Below, one piece after another: positions 8,105 to 16,076 of a stretch of DNA of 64,000 nucleotides. Origin of the DNA: Chryseobacterium cucumeris (GTDB lineage Bacteria; Bacteroidota; Bacteroidia; Flavobacteriales; Weeksellaceae); NCBI RefSeq assembly GCF_001593385.1, contig NZ_LUVZ01000045.1, forward strand, positions 62,001 to 126,000, read 5' to 3'. The stretch's first letter is position 1; every line of letters begins with the position of its first letter. Made by a program: the position numbers and the translations under genes. Under the pieces are notes generated by a model. That model saw nothing but the letters and a program-made list of their open reading frames with translations, made no database searches and was not told the origin of the DNA.

Positions 8105-8129
8105 AAGCCTTTCGTCTGAAAGGCTTTTT
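8105..8129. terminator. Bidirectional terminator between trpS and the sensor kinase
   Basis: AAGCCTTTC / GAAAGGCTT arms (8105-8113 and 8118-8126) with a 4-base loop and TTTTT on the plus side. The minus side has AAGAAAG upstream, giving a weaker T-run for the convergent kinase gene. Confidence 0.8.
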
Positions 8130-8148
8130 CTATTGATATAAAGTATTA

Positions 8149-9435
8149 TTAATGGGCATTATTCTTTGTCAGAATAAAGTAATGCATCTGATCTCCATAT
8201 TCGTAATTAATATCCCAGCCCGGATATTGCTTGATAATGGTTTTGATGATAGACAGCCCTAATCCTGTAGAAGTATGATCTGATCCCCGTTTATAGAAAC
8301 GGTTAAAGATTCTGGAATTATCTAAAGGTTCAGCACTTCCGCTGTTTTGAAATGTTATCCGATTATTTTCCACGATAATGTTTAAAATCCCTTCCTGATG
8401 GTTATATTTAACTGCATTTTTAAGAAGGTTGGATAAAAGAATATCTGCAAGATCCTGATTAAAATCCGCAACAAATTTTCCTTTCTCAATAATACTGACC
8501 TCTACTTTTTTGAATGCAATGAAATCTTCATAATTCTGAACTAATTGAGCGATCATCACATTAAAATCAACATCTGAAGTTTTATTAAACTGACTGTTTT
8601 CAATTTTGGAAAGCATTAATAACGATTTGTTTAACCCAACCATTCTTCTCAGATCATTCTTTACTTCAGTAAGAAAAGTAAGGTTCTTTTTATCAAGATC
8701 ATCATTCTGGATCATCAGATCAATTTTATTAATCACGATAGCCAAAGGAGTCTGAAGCTCATGGGAAGCGTTTTCAATAAACTGTTTCTGCTGATAGAAA
8801 ACCAATTCATTACGTTCAATCATTTCATTGATTTCCACATTTAATTCTTCAAATTCGGTGATCTTATAGTTCTGCTTTTCCTGAGAAAAAGGAATTCCAA
8901 ACTGATATTTTTTAAGTTTATCCAATATCTGATAGAATGGTCTCATAGCTTTATTAAGGAGATATCCGTTAACTGCTACGATACTTATCACCAAAAGGAT
9001 ATAAAGCACAATTAAGGCTGTTGTAAGATCATATATCAATTCGTCTTCTTCTACCGTAGATGTTCTGATGACAAGCCGCTGATGCCCTTTGAACTGATCA
9101 ATAAAGTCGGCTTCCAAAACCCTGTAAGGCTGGTCTTTATCATCATATTCCATATAATACATCTTATTGTACAGCCTGCTTTTATTCTGATAATCTGCGG
9201 CTTTGATCGGATTGATTTTAAATTCATTGAATCCAAATTCATTATTCTTCAAAAGCTGAGGATTAAGATAAACAGCTTTAATAATCTGTATTTTTCTATC
9301 TCTTAAACCATCATCTACATTATCGTGTACTTCATCCAGAATGTAGGCATAAAAAAGACCTGCCCATACTGCTATAATCAGCAGCAGGATCATGATCAGG
9401 TATTTTATCGTGTAATATTTTAATGAAGTCTTCAT
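8149..9435 (-). CDS. Sensor histidine kinase
   Basis: A 428-residue inner-membrane kinase. Membrane helices at about residues 13-32 and 137-157 enclose a ~105-residue periplasmic sensor domain of no recognised type. The dimerisation and phospho-acceptor helix is ENASHELQTPLAIVINKIDL (His about residue 227). The ATPase domain shows LSNLLKNAVKYN (N box) and TGLGLSIIKTI (G box). Its start overlaps the stop of the response regulator by one base, so the two are translated together. The signal is unknown. The PepSY-like secreted proteins encoded just upstream are a common companion of such systems and may be targets or accessory sensors; that link is inferred. Confidence 0.93.
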   Translation of the reverse strand: MKTSLKYYTIKYLIMILLLIIAVWAGLFYAYILDEVHDNVDDGLRDRKIQIIKAVYLNPQLLKNNEFGFNEFKINPIKAADYQNKSRLYNKMYYMEYDDKDQPYRVLEADFIDQFKGHQRLVIRTSTVEEDELIYDLTTALIVLYILLVISIVAVNGYLLNKAMRPFYQILDKLKKYQFGIPFSQEKQNYKITEFEELNVEINEMIERNELVFYQQKQFIENASHELQTPLAIVINKIDLMIQNDDLDKKNLTFLTEVKNDLRRMVGLNKSLLMLSKIENSQFNKTSDVDFNVMIAQLVQNYEDFIAFKKVEVSIIEKGKFVADFNQDLADILLSNLLKNAVKYNHQEGILNIIVENNRITFQNSGSAEPLDNSRIFNRFYKRGSDHTSTGLGLSIIKTIIKQYPGWDINYEYGDQMHYFILTKNNAH

Positions 9436-10106
9436 CAGATGAATTTATATCCTATTCCATATACAGCCTGGAAATCAGCTTCTGCATTGAGGGTTTTCAG
9501 TTTTTTACGAAGATTTTTAATCTGGGAATATATAAAATCCAGGCTGTCCGCCTGATCGATATAATCTCCCCAGATGGCTTCTGCCAGTGTTGTTTTTTGT
9601 AAGGTCTTTTCCGGATGAATCACAAAATAATAGAGAAGGTCATATTCTTTACGGTTAAGAACAAGCTCTTCATCACCTACTTTCACCGTTCTGTTCTCCG
9701 GGTCAATGCTGATATTTTTGTAGCGGATGATATTTTCGCCATCCTGATTTTTCCTTCTGATCACAGATTTGATTCTCGCCATCAGTTCTGCAAGATGGAA
9801 AGGTTTAGCAAGATAATCATCTGCTCCTATTTCCAGTCCGGCCACCTTATCATCTACTGAGTCTTTGGCAGAAAGGATGATCACAGGGTCTTTCTTGTGC
9901 ATTTTTTTGATCTCTTTCAGCAGATCGATTCCGTTTCCGTCAGGCAGCATGATATCCAGCAAAATACAGTCGTATTCGTAAGAAATAATTTTTTCCAGTC
10001 CGCCACTGTAATTTTCTGCATACTCTACAATGAAGTGTTCTGCCTCCAGAAATTTCTGTACGGTATCTTTCAGTTCGGGTTCATCTTCTACTATTAAAAT
10101 CTTCAT
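9435..10106 (-). CDS. OmpR-type response regulator
   Basis: A 223-residue regulator: receiver domain (residues 1-120) with acidic pocket EDE near the N-terminus, phospho-acceptor Asp in CILLDIMLPDG (about residue 51), and the conserved Lys in YLAKPFHL (about 102). The C-terminal winged helix follows (NRKEYDLLYYF, then DFIYSQIKNLRKKL for the recognition helix and GIGYKF at the end). Paired with the kinase downstream. On the minus strand TATATTTG (10154-10147) fits a -7 promoter box 41 bp before the start. Confidence 0.95.
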   Translation of the reverse strand: MKILIVEDEPELKDTVQKFLEAEHFIVEYAENYSGGLEKIISYEYDCILLDIMLPDGNGIDLLKEIKKMHKKDPVIILSAKDSVDDKVAGLEIGADDYLAKPFHLAELMARIKSVIRRKNQDGENIIRYKNISIDPENRTVKVGDEELVLNRKEYDLLYYFVIHPEKTLQKTTLAEAIWGDYIDQADSLDFIYSQIKNLRKKLKTLNAEADFQAVYGIGYKFI

Positions 10107-10311
10107 ATTCCGGATCTATATGCTCTGGTGCACGATTAACTTATGTCAAATATAGGAAATTATAAGGAGGGAAGCTGGAGAAAGGAATATACATCCGAAA
10201 GTCTACGATAATATCATCAGTATAAGGGTTATATGATAAATTACTGATAATAAATCTACAAAATGGAAATGCTCTCTGCCGGATTCCCTCAGGTTCTTTT
10301 TCATAAAGAAT

Positions 10312-10518
10312 CTAATTTGATTTCACATTCAGGCCATCTGCATCAAAAACAAGACACAGACCATTCATCAAATGAATTTTGTAAGCACTGTATTCTTTTT
10401 CAATAGAATCAATGATGCTGCAAGGATGATTTCTTGTCATAAATGATACCATATTCTTTCTAATCTGAGCAGAAGACATCTTTCTTCCGTTACTCTTTAT
10501 TACATTCCAATTGACCAT
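10312..10518 (-). CDS. Single-unit PepSY-like protein, no signal peptide
   Basis: A 68-residue protein. Its C-terminal half (YKIHLMNGLCLVFDADGL) matches one repeat unit of the PepSY-like protein encoded 36 bp upstream (YKVYLTNGMKMEFDSNGNW there). It lacks both the signal peptide and the second unit of a normal family member. It could be a small stand-alone protein or a decayed duplicate; the frame is open from a proper ATG and shows no internal stop. Likely cotranscribed with its neighbour. Confidence 0.6.
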   Translation of the reverse strand: MVNWNVIKSNGRKMSSAQIRKNMVSFMTRNHPCSIIDSIEKEYSAYKIHLMNGLCLVFDADGLNVKSN

Positions 10519-10553
10519 AGTATTACTATTTAGTGTTTGTATTCGGTTAAGTG

Positions 10554-11003
10554 TTAATCATCGATTCTTTTAAAATTCCCGTTTCTATCGAATTCAAGCT
10601 CCAATCCATTGGAAAGTTCTGCTTTATAAGACCATCTTTTCTTTTCAATCTTAATAATGTAAGTGTTAGGAAAGTTTTTCGTGATGTAATTTCTGATTGA
10701 AACAGGAATGAAACCATATGGAATTTTCTGGTGTTTTCCATCTACTTCTTTCCAGTTTCCATTGCTGTCAAACTCCATTTTCATTCCGTTCGTCAGATAT
10801 ACTTTGTACTCATCTACTCCATAGATTTCTCTGTCTTCTATTGCCGAGGTCACAGGTATTCCTTTAAAATGAGCAGCAAGAAAGTTTTTAGCTGTTTTCG
10901 GTAACTGATTCGCATTGATTGCTCTGTCCTGTGCGGCTACTAAGCCTCCCACTAATAAAAAAATAATCATTAATACTCCTGTGATTTTCTTTACATTTTT
11001 CAT
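10554..11003 (-). CDS. Secreted PepSY-like protein
   Basis: I place the start at the ATG at 11003, not at the further upstream frame opening, because it begins a signal peptide (MKNVKKITGVLMIIFLLVGG, cleavage after AAQ). The mature ~125 residues hold two PepSY-like units, each with a helix (PKTAKNFLAAHFKG; PVSIRNYITKNFPN), a Lys/Tyr-rich strand and an NG[ML]xxEFDxxGN hairpin ending IDD. Proteins of this kind are periplasmic and are typically linked to two-component systems in Bacteroidota; no enzymatic activity is known. Here it precedes a kinase/regulator pair on the same strand. Confidence 0.85.
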   Translation of the reverse strand: MKNVKKITGVLMIIFLLVGGLVAAQDRAINANQLPKTAKNFLAAHFKGIPVTSAIEDREIYGVDEYKVYLTNGMKMEFDSNGNWKEVDGKHQKIPYGFIPVSIRNYITKNFPNTYIIKIEKKRWSYKAELSNGLELEFDRNGNFKRIDD

Positions 11004-11160
11004 ACTATTACATTTTCTGTTATTATTATGAAGCAAAGTTGCTAATCAATTTGGGAAAGAATTGGGAAAAATGATTTTGGTGGAGAAATTTAAGTTAACC
11101 ACACATTGAAACAGATGATCACCAACGTTTGTATTGATTTCTGAAAATTGAAAACAGAAA

Positions 11161-11185
11161 AGCCACTAAGACGGTCTTAGTGGCT
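11161..11185 (-). terminator. Terminator after the YjjG-type phosphatase gene
   Basis: Near-perfect hairpin AGCCACTAAG / CTTAGTGGCT with a short ACGGT loop. A-rich on one flank and T-rich on the other, so it can stop transcription from both sides; it lies 31 bp beyond the stop at 11216. Confidence 0.8.
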
Positions 11186-11215
11186 TTTTATCAAATCTTA
11201 TGATCTTATATATTT

Positions 11216-11911
11216 CTATAAATATTCTTTGATCTGCTGAAGATGGGTAATGGCTTTTAAACCTTCTTTCTGCTTATCTTCTTTATAAACATCGAAGAAG
11301 ATCGCATCCATTCCGAAATCTGTAGCTCCCATGGCATCTGCAATCCAATCATCCCCAATCAGAATACTTTCTTCTTTGCTGGCTTCAGAAAGGCCTAATG
11401 AATATTCAAAAATCCTTGGATTGGGTTTTCTTACCCCTACTGCATCTGCACTGGTAATAGTCTTAAAATAAGGTGCAATTCCGGACAGGGTACATTTCCT
11501 TTCCGTTACTTCCTGAAAACCATTGGAAATAATGTGCAGTGTATAATTTTTAGCTTTCAGATATTCCAAAACATCTTCTGCACCTTCTACCAATTCGTTA
11601 TGACTCACAATATTATCAAGGAAGTTTTCTTCAAAATAAAGGGCAAGCTCTTTATTATCTACTCCAAAATGTTTGAATGAATCATAAAAACGGTGTTCTC
11701 TCAAGTACTCTTTGCCAATAATTCCGTCTCTGATCTTTTCCCACAACTCTTCGTTAATATTGTGATAGACAGAATGAAACTCTTCAAAATCAATATGATA
11801 TTTTGAAGTAATTTCCTGTTTTTCAAAAAGATCTTTAATGGTAAGATAGGCATTTCTGCGGTGATCCCAGAGTGTATTATCCAGGTCAAAAAAAACGTGC
11901 TGCATTTTCAT
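11216..11911 (-). CDS. HAD-superfamily nucleotidase, YjjG family
   Basis: A ~231-residue HAD hydrolase. The start is taken at the ATG at 11911 (MKMQHVFFDLDNTLWDH); the frame is open slightly further but only from a TTG. Catalytic aspartates are in FFDLDNTLWD; motif II is ISNGF, and motif IV is ILIGDDWIADAMGA with Lys in RKPNPRIF. The cap is helical. YjjG-type enzymes dephosphorylate pyrimidine nucleoside monophosphates, including non-canonical ones, and so protect against mutagenic bases. Stands alone before a strong terminator. Confidence 0.88.
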   Translation of the reverse strand: MKMQHVFFDLDNTLWDHRRNAYLTIKDLFEKQEITSKYHIDFEEFHSVYHNINEELWEKIRDGIIGKEYLREHRFYDSFKHFGVDNKELALYFEENFLDNIVSHNELVEGAEDVLEYLKAKNYTLHIISNGFQEVTERKCTLSGIAPYFKTITSADAVGVRKPNPRIFEYSLGLSEASKEESILIGDDWIADAMGATDFGMDAIFFDVYKEDKQKEGLKAITHLQQIKEYL

Positions 11912-11931
11912 ACAGCACAAAGTTAATAATT

Positions 11932-12066
11932 TTAATTTTTTGTAATAGGATAATTTTTGCTCTTGCTTTTCACAATCTCAAGGCTTTTGGAAAAATTCAG
12001 CAAAAAATCAATTGTTTGTTTCTTAGGTTTCAAAGTTTTCACTTTTAAGGAGTCATTTTTTTTCAT
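11932..12066 (-). CDS. 44-residue basic protein behind the sigma factor
   Basis: An open frame of 44 codons plus stop. It encodes a protein beginning MKKNDSLKVKTLKPKKQTID, then a hydrophobic/helical middle (FLLNFSKSLEIV) and a lysine-rich tail ending PITKN. It has an ATG start, begins 49 bp after the sigma factor stop on the same strand and has no competing frame. The composition (12 Lys, no Cys) is that of a small nucleic-acid- or protein-binding peptide, but no family is recognised. I believe it is real because the frame fills most of an otherwise empty gap and has coding-like codons. Confidence 0.6.
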   Translation of the reverse strand: MKKNDSLKVKTLKPKKQTIDFLLNFSKSLEIVKSKSKNYPITKN

Positions 12067-12114
12067 AAGCGAAGTATGTTTTCCTTAAAAACGTGAAATT
12101 TTACAAAATATTAT

Positions 12115-12705
12115 TTATCTGGTTAATATTATATTGTTTTCGTCCATGATTTTTCTCAGGTTTATCAGTGCATACCTTACTCTTCCTAGCGTAGTATTAA
12201 TGCTCATCTCTGTATGGTCTGCAATTTCTTTGAAACTCAGACCATCAAAAAACCTCAGTTTGATTACCTCCTGCTGGTTTTGTGGCAAAAACAGTAACAT
12301 CCTCATAAGATCCTCCTGAATCTGGTTGGTCACAAGCTGGTCCTCAATATTTTCTGAAGGTTCTCTGATCAAATCAAAGATAGAATATTCATCTGTTTCA
12401 AAAGTAGTTTCTGAAACTTTGATATTCTTGGATTTTGATCTGAAATGATCAATGATTAAATTGTGGGAAATTCTTTTCGCCCAAAGAATAAATTTGCCTT
12501 CTTCGTTATAGCGTCCTTCTTTCAGCATGACAATAATCTTCATGAATGTATCCTGGAAGATATCGTTAGCTAAATCTTCATCATTAATTTTGTAAAAAAT
12601 GAATGTAAAAAGTTCTCTCTGATGACGGTGAATGAGGGTTGATAATGCATTCTCATCACCTTTCTGGTAAAGGGAAATTAGTAAACTATCCGATTTTGAT
12701 TTCAT
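12115..12705 (-). CDS. ECF-like RNA polymerase sigma factor
   Basis: A 196-residue sigma factor of the compact ECF kind. The start is the ATG at 12705 (MKSKSDSLLISLYQKGDENA); the longer frame would need a TTG. Region 2 is FTFIFYKINDEDLANDIFQD with the WAKRISHNLIIDHFR DNA-melting part. Region 4 is LPQNQQEVIKLRFFDGLSFK followed by the HTH EIADHTEMSINTTLGRVRYA. Region 4 of this type recognises a -35 element. No anti-sigma gene is adjacent, in contrast to FecI/FecR pairs, so control is probably at synthesis or through a distant partner. The 44-residue gene follows in the same direction. Confidence 0.92.
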   Translation of the reverse strand: MKSKSDSLLISLYQKGDENALSTLIHRHQRELFTFIFYKINDEDLANDIFQDTFMKIIVMLKEGRYNEEGKFILWAKRISHNLIIDHFRSKSKNIKVSETTFETDEYSIFDLIREPSENIEDQLVTNQIQEDLMRMLLFLPQNQQEVIKLRFFDGLSFKEIADHTEMSINTTLGRVRYALINLRKIMDENNIILTR

Positions 12706-12900
12706 AACTCTTCTCAATATAAATATTTGCAGACAGGCATTCTACCAGATATTTCTTCTGGCCTTTGCTGTATAAACAAAACAGTTCTAGAGTAGAGTCT
12801 CTTCTATAGGCAGTAGTACAATTATTATGATGTAAATATAATAATTTTTTAATAACTGTTAACCTATTATTAAATTTTATAGAGAAAAATCTAAAAAAAA

Positions 12901-13392
12901 TCATTTAAACATGTCATGAATAAAGACTGTAGGAACATTTAATGTAAAATTAATATTCAGTCCTTTCATCTCTTTGCCGTTCAGTCGGGTATCTCCGATA
13001 GGAAAAGCATAACCTCCTGTAAGATCAAGCATCCCAAATAAGGTAACTCCTATCTTAGGGGCAATGTATTTATTGGTTCCTTCCACACCTGCTAAAAAGT
13101 AATATGAATGATAGAAGTCTACATTCTTTTCAAAATTAAGAAGGACATCAGCCTGTAGTTTGGGCATAATAGCAAATTTAGAATCCACAGATCCCATCAT
13201 TGCAGATCCTCCTACTCTGTAAATCACATCATCATTTTTAAGGAAAAGTAATTTACCTCCTATTTCACCAAAACTTTGATTTTGGTAAGTATACCCTACA
13301 CTGATCATTTTATGCATGGTATATTGAGCTTTTACTAATGTACTTAGCAAAAACAGAGACATGGCAGCAACTACAGTTCGAAAATTCATCAT
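12901..13392 (-). CDS. Secreted protein, probable small outer-membrane barrel
   Basis: 163 residues with a signal peptide (MNFRTVVAAMSLFLLSTLV, cleavage after KAQ). The rest shows alternating hydrophobic/aromatic strands (ISVGYTYQNQSF, SYYFLAGVEG, GVTLFGMLDLTGGYAFPIG) that fit six to eight short beta strands, as in small outer-membrane barrels, though it ends in Lys after a Phe (MFK). No named family recognised. Two ATGs are adjacent at 13392 and 13389; either may be used. Confidence 0.7.
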   Translation of the reverse strand: MMNFRTVVAAMSLFLLSTLVKAQYTMHKMISVGYTYQNQSFGEIGGKLLFLKNDDVIYRVGGSAMMGSVDSKFAIMPKLQADVLLNFEKNVDFYHSYYFLAGVEGTNKYIAPKIGVTLFGMLDLTGGYAFPIGDTRLNGKEMKGLNINFTLNVPTVFIHDMFK

Positions 13393-13418
13393 CTTTCTAT
13401 ATTATTAAGGTGTAAAAT

Positions 13419-13453
13419 TAAAAAAAACTGCCTTATCCAAAGATAAAGCAGTT
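13419..13453 (-). terminator. metK terminator
   Basis: On the minus strand AACTGCTTTAT / ATAAGGCAGTT (one G-U pair, TCTTTGG loop region) is followed by eight T. Ends 25 bp after the metK stop. Confidence 0.82.
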
Positions 13454-13477
13454 CATTTATTATTCTTTAAAGAGAAA

Positions 13478-14758
13478 TTAAATTCCAAAAGCAGCTTTAA
13501 TTTCCTCTACTTTGTCTAGTTTTTCCCATGTAAAGAACTCAAGCCCTTCTAATGTAAGCTCATTTTTATGTCCTTTATTGAAAGTTTTATCAGCTATATA
13601 GTGCTCTTTACCCATATGCCCGTAAGACGCTGTTTCCTGATAAATAGGATTTCTTAATTTCAAGTTCTGCTCAATAGCATAAGGCCTTAAATCAAAAATA
13701 GCAGAAACTTTCTTAGCGATATCTCCGTCATGAAGGTCTACTTTCGCAGTTCCATAAGTGTTGATGTATAAACCACAAGGTTCAGCTACTCCAATGGCGT
13801 AAGAAACCTGTACCAAAACTTCATCCGCTACTCCGGCAGCCACTAAGTTCTTAGCAATATGTCTTGTTGCGTAAGCCGCACTTCTGTCCACTTTAGAAGG
13901 ATCTTTTCCAGAGAAAGCACCACCACCGTGAGCTCCTTTCCCTCCGTAGGTATCAACGATGATTTTTCTACCTGTAAGACCTGTATCTCCGTGAGGTCCT
14001 CCGATTACGAATTTCCCAGTAGGATTGATGTGATATTTGATCTGATCGTTGAATAAAGCCTTGATTTCTTCAGTTTGCTGTGCAACAACTCTTGGAACCA
14101 GAATATTTTTGATATCCTCACGGATTTTGTTCAGCATTTCTTCTTCACTTCCAAAGTCATCATGTTGGGTAGAAACTACGATAGAATCTATTCTGATTGG
14201 TTTATGATCGTCAGAATACTCAATGGTTACCTGGCTTTTTGCATCCGGACGAAGATAAGTGATTTCCTTATTTTCTCTTCTGATAGCAGAAAGTTCTTTC
14301 AGGATCGTATGGGCAAGATCCAATGCAAGAGGCATATAGTTTGCCGTTTCATTGGTAGCATACCCGAACATCATACCCTGATCTCCTGCTCCCTGTGCAT
14401 TTGCTTTAGCTTCGAAAGACTCATCATTTACAGCTCTGTCAACTCCTTGGTTGATATCAGGTGACTGCTCATGGATAGCAGAAATAACTCCGCAAGAATC
14501 TCCGTTGAACATATATTCTCCTTTCGTATACCCGATTCCGTTGATTACTTCTCTGGCAATGGTCTGTACATCAAGGTAAGCATCTGATTTTACTTCTCCT
14601 GCCAATACTACCTGTCCGGTCGTTACAAGAGTTTCACATGCTACTTTTGAATCTTTATCATAGGCTAAGAAATGGTCGATTAATGCATCGGAAATCTGAT
14701 CGGCAATTTTATCCGGATGTCCTTCTGAAACTGATTCAGATGTAAATAAATAAGACAT
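13478..14758 (-). CDS. metK: S-adenosylmethionine synthase
   Basis: Makes SAM from methionine and ATP. 426 residues, somewhat longer than the E. coli enzyme (384), as usual in Bacteroidota. Signatures: [14 protein letters not shown] (residues 12-25), [12 protein letters not shown] (about 121-132) and the P-loop-like [19 protein letters not shown] (about 279-297), plus [11 protein letters not shown]. Substrate and metal-binding residues of these motifs are present. The gene is alone between its terminator and a 135-base leader that contains a probable SAM-II riboswitch (14835-14886), giving end-product feedback control. Confidence 0.97.
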   Translation of the reverse strand: MSYLFTSESVSEGHPDKIADQISDALIDHFLAYDKDSKVACETLVTTGQVVLAGEVKSDAYLDVQTIAREVINGIGYTKGEYMFNGDSCGVISAIHEQSPDINQGVDRAVNDESFEAKANAQGAGDQGMMFGYATNETANYMPLALDLAHTILKELSAIRRENKEITYLRPDAKSQVTIEYSDDHKPIRIDSIVVSTQHDDFGSEEEMLNKIREDIKNILVPRVVAQQTEEIKALFNDQIKYHINPTGKFVIGGPHGDTGLTGRKIIVDTYGGKGAHGGGAFSGKDPSKVDRSAAYATRHIAKNLVAAGVADEVLVQVSYAIGVAEPCGLYINTYGTAKVDLHDGDIAKKVSAIFDLRPYAIEQNLKLRNPIYQETASYGHMGKEHYIADKTFNKGHKNELTLEGLEFFTWEKLDKVEEIKAAFGI

Positions 14759-14834
14759 ATAATTCTTTTGTTTTTAAAGATTTAAAAAATTGTATTGCGA
14801 AAAATATGAATGAAATTGCCCAGAAAAAAGAATA

Positions 14835-14886
14835 CTGTTTTAGCATTTTTTTATAGAGGTTGCAATCAGGTCAAATTTTTCCTCGT
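14835..14886 (-). ncRNA. Probable SAM-II riboswitch in the metK leader
   Basis: Read on the minus strand, this 52-nt segment has the order and wording of SAM-II: stem strand GAGG (14884-14881), loop AUUUGACCUGAUUGCA, stem strand CCUC (14859-14856), an A/U linker, then GCUAAAA (14844-14838) and CAG. The well-studied SAM-II sequence has AUUUAACCGUAUUGCA in the loop, a second strand closing the stem, and GCUAAAAA; it is also 52 nt. CUG in the loop can pair with the terminal CAG, giving the pseudoknot. It ends 76 nt before the metK ATG. The placement in front of a SAM synthase supports the call. Made from memory of the motif; a covariance-model search would decide. Confidence 0.75.
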
Positions 14887-14898
14887 AATAAACGTCAG

Positions 14899-14930
14899 CA
14901 AATTTAAGTACTATTTTCGTAATACTCAAA
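14899..14930 (-). promoter_or_regulatory. metK promoter
   Basis: On the minus strand TTTG (14930-14927), 20 bp, TAAATTTG (14906-14899): a full match to the Bacteroidota consensus. Transcription would begin just before the SAM-II element, which is where a riboswitch leader should start. Confidence 0.75.
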
Positions 14931-14994
14931 AATTTTGTTTATTAATTATACTTTTATTTAAATTGATGATTTCTATCACTTTAAAGCATTTCCA

Positions 14995-15945
14995 TTACTG
15001 AGGCTTAATGCTTACAAATTCTTTCGGACTTTCGTGGTAATTCAACTTAAGTTCTAAAGAAGTTTTGATAGAATGTGATAATTCATCAATAATTTTTTGC
15101 TTAAAAGTCGGTTTATAGTAAATAATACTGATTTCCCGATACGGGAAAGGTTTTTTAAATCTGAAAACATTTTTCTTCTGCTCTTCTGAAAGCTGGCTCA
15201 GTGCCAGTTCCGGCAGAATACTGATTCCTCCTACTTTATCTACCATGTGTACCAGAGTCTGGATATTGGAAGCTAAGAAATCTAAATTTTTAGGTTTCAG
15301 GGTATTTTCTTTAAGGTGACAAATATTTTCAAACTGATTTCTCAGACAGTTCCCTTCTTCAAGAAGCCATACTTTCTCTACATTCAGATCTTCCGGAATG
15401 ATATAAGAATTCTTTTTGTTAGCTTCTGTATTGGAACTGTAAATCATCAACTCCTCATTGAACAGAAAATCCTGATAAAACTCGTCAGCGGTATCGTAAG
15501 GAGTGGAAATAATTCCGGCATCTAACTCTCCTGCTTTCAGCGCTTTAATAATATTATCAGTTGTCATTTCTTTTACATTCATCTGAATCTTCGGATTTTC
15601 CTCCAGGAATTTGAAAATCTCTGTTGGCAGAATGAAAGAAGACACCGTAGGAATGATTCCCAGATTGATAGTTCCTCCTAGAATATTATTCAAAAGATTG
15701 GCTTTGTTTTTCAGCTCATTGACAGACTCGATAATTACCTTTGCCTGATCAATAATCTGAAGACCTACATCCGTGGTACGAATCGGGTGAGTAGTTCTGT
15801 CGAAAACCTTTACATCCAGTTCATCCTCAAATTTCTGTATCATGGCACTTAACGTAGGTTGGGTAATAAAACACGCCTGAGCGGCCTTACCAAAATGTTT
15901 ATACTTATCAACGGCGATAAGATACTCCAGTTGCTGAATGTTCAT
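14995..15945 (-). CDS. oxyR: OxyR, peroxide-sensing LysR-type regulator
   Basis: A 316-residue LysR-type regulator. The N-terminal winged HTH is FGKAAQACFITQPTLSAMIQ (about residues 18-37). The effector domain has the OxyR redox pair: EEGNCLRNQFENICHL with Cys200 and Cys209, lining up with Cys199 and Cys208 of the E. coli protein, which form a disulfide on contact with hydrogen peroxide. The local context EGxCLR is the same. It is divergent from a catalase gene with 131 bp between them, which supports the role. It likely represses itself and activates katA through the palindrome at 15982-15994. Confidence 0.93.
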   Translation of the reverse strand: MNIQQLEYLIAVDKYKHFGKAAQACFITQPTLSAMIQKFEDELDVKVFDRTTHPIRTTDVGLQIIDQAKVIIESVNELKNKANLLNNILGGTINLGIIPTVSSFILPTEIFKFLEENPKIQMNVKEMTTDNIIKALKAGELDAGIISTPYDTADEFYQDFLFNEELMIYSSNTEANKKNSYIIPEDLNVEKVWLLEEGNCLRNQFENICHLKENTLKPKNLDFLASNIQTLVHMVDKVGGISILPELALSQLSEEQKKNVFRFKKPFPYREISIIYYKPTFKQKIIDELSHSIKTSLELKLNYHESPKEFVSIKPQ

Positions 15946-15965
15946 TTGATTAATATTATCTATTA

Positions 15966-15995
15966 CAAAGATATAACGTTTTTGCTATTAGCAAT
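15966..15995 (-). promoter_or_regulatory. oxyR promoter
   Basis: On the minus strand TATCTTTG (15973-15966) matches TANNTTTG. ATTG (15995-15992), 18 bp upstream, is one base from the TTTG -33 box and lies inside the OxyR-type palindrome. Confidence 0.55.
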
Positions 15996-16015
15996 TAAAA
16001 ATTCAAGTAAATTTG
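15981..16015 (+). promoter_or_regulatory. katA promoter
   Basis: TTTG (15981-15984), 23 bp, TAAATTTG (16008-16015). Lies 62 bp before the katA ATG and overlaps the palindrome at its -33 end. Confidence 0.65.
15982..15994. promoter_or_regulatory. Candidate OxyR operator shared by oxyR and katA
   Basis: TTGCTA-T-TAGCAA is a perfect 13-bp palindrome of the T-N11-A form bound by LysR-type regulators. It overlaps the -33 boxes of both divergent promoters, the position expected for one protein that represses its own gene and controls the neighbour. Confidence 0.6.
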
Positions 16016-16076
16016 ATATTCATTACCTTTACACTGGATTTAGGAAAAAGAAACAATTATTCAAATCATCAATTAT

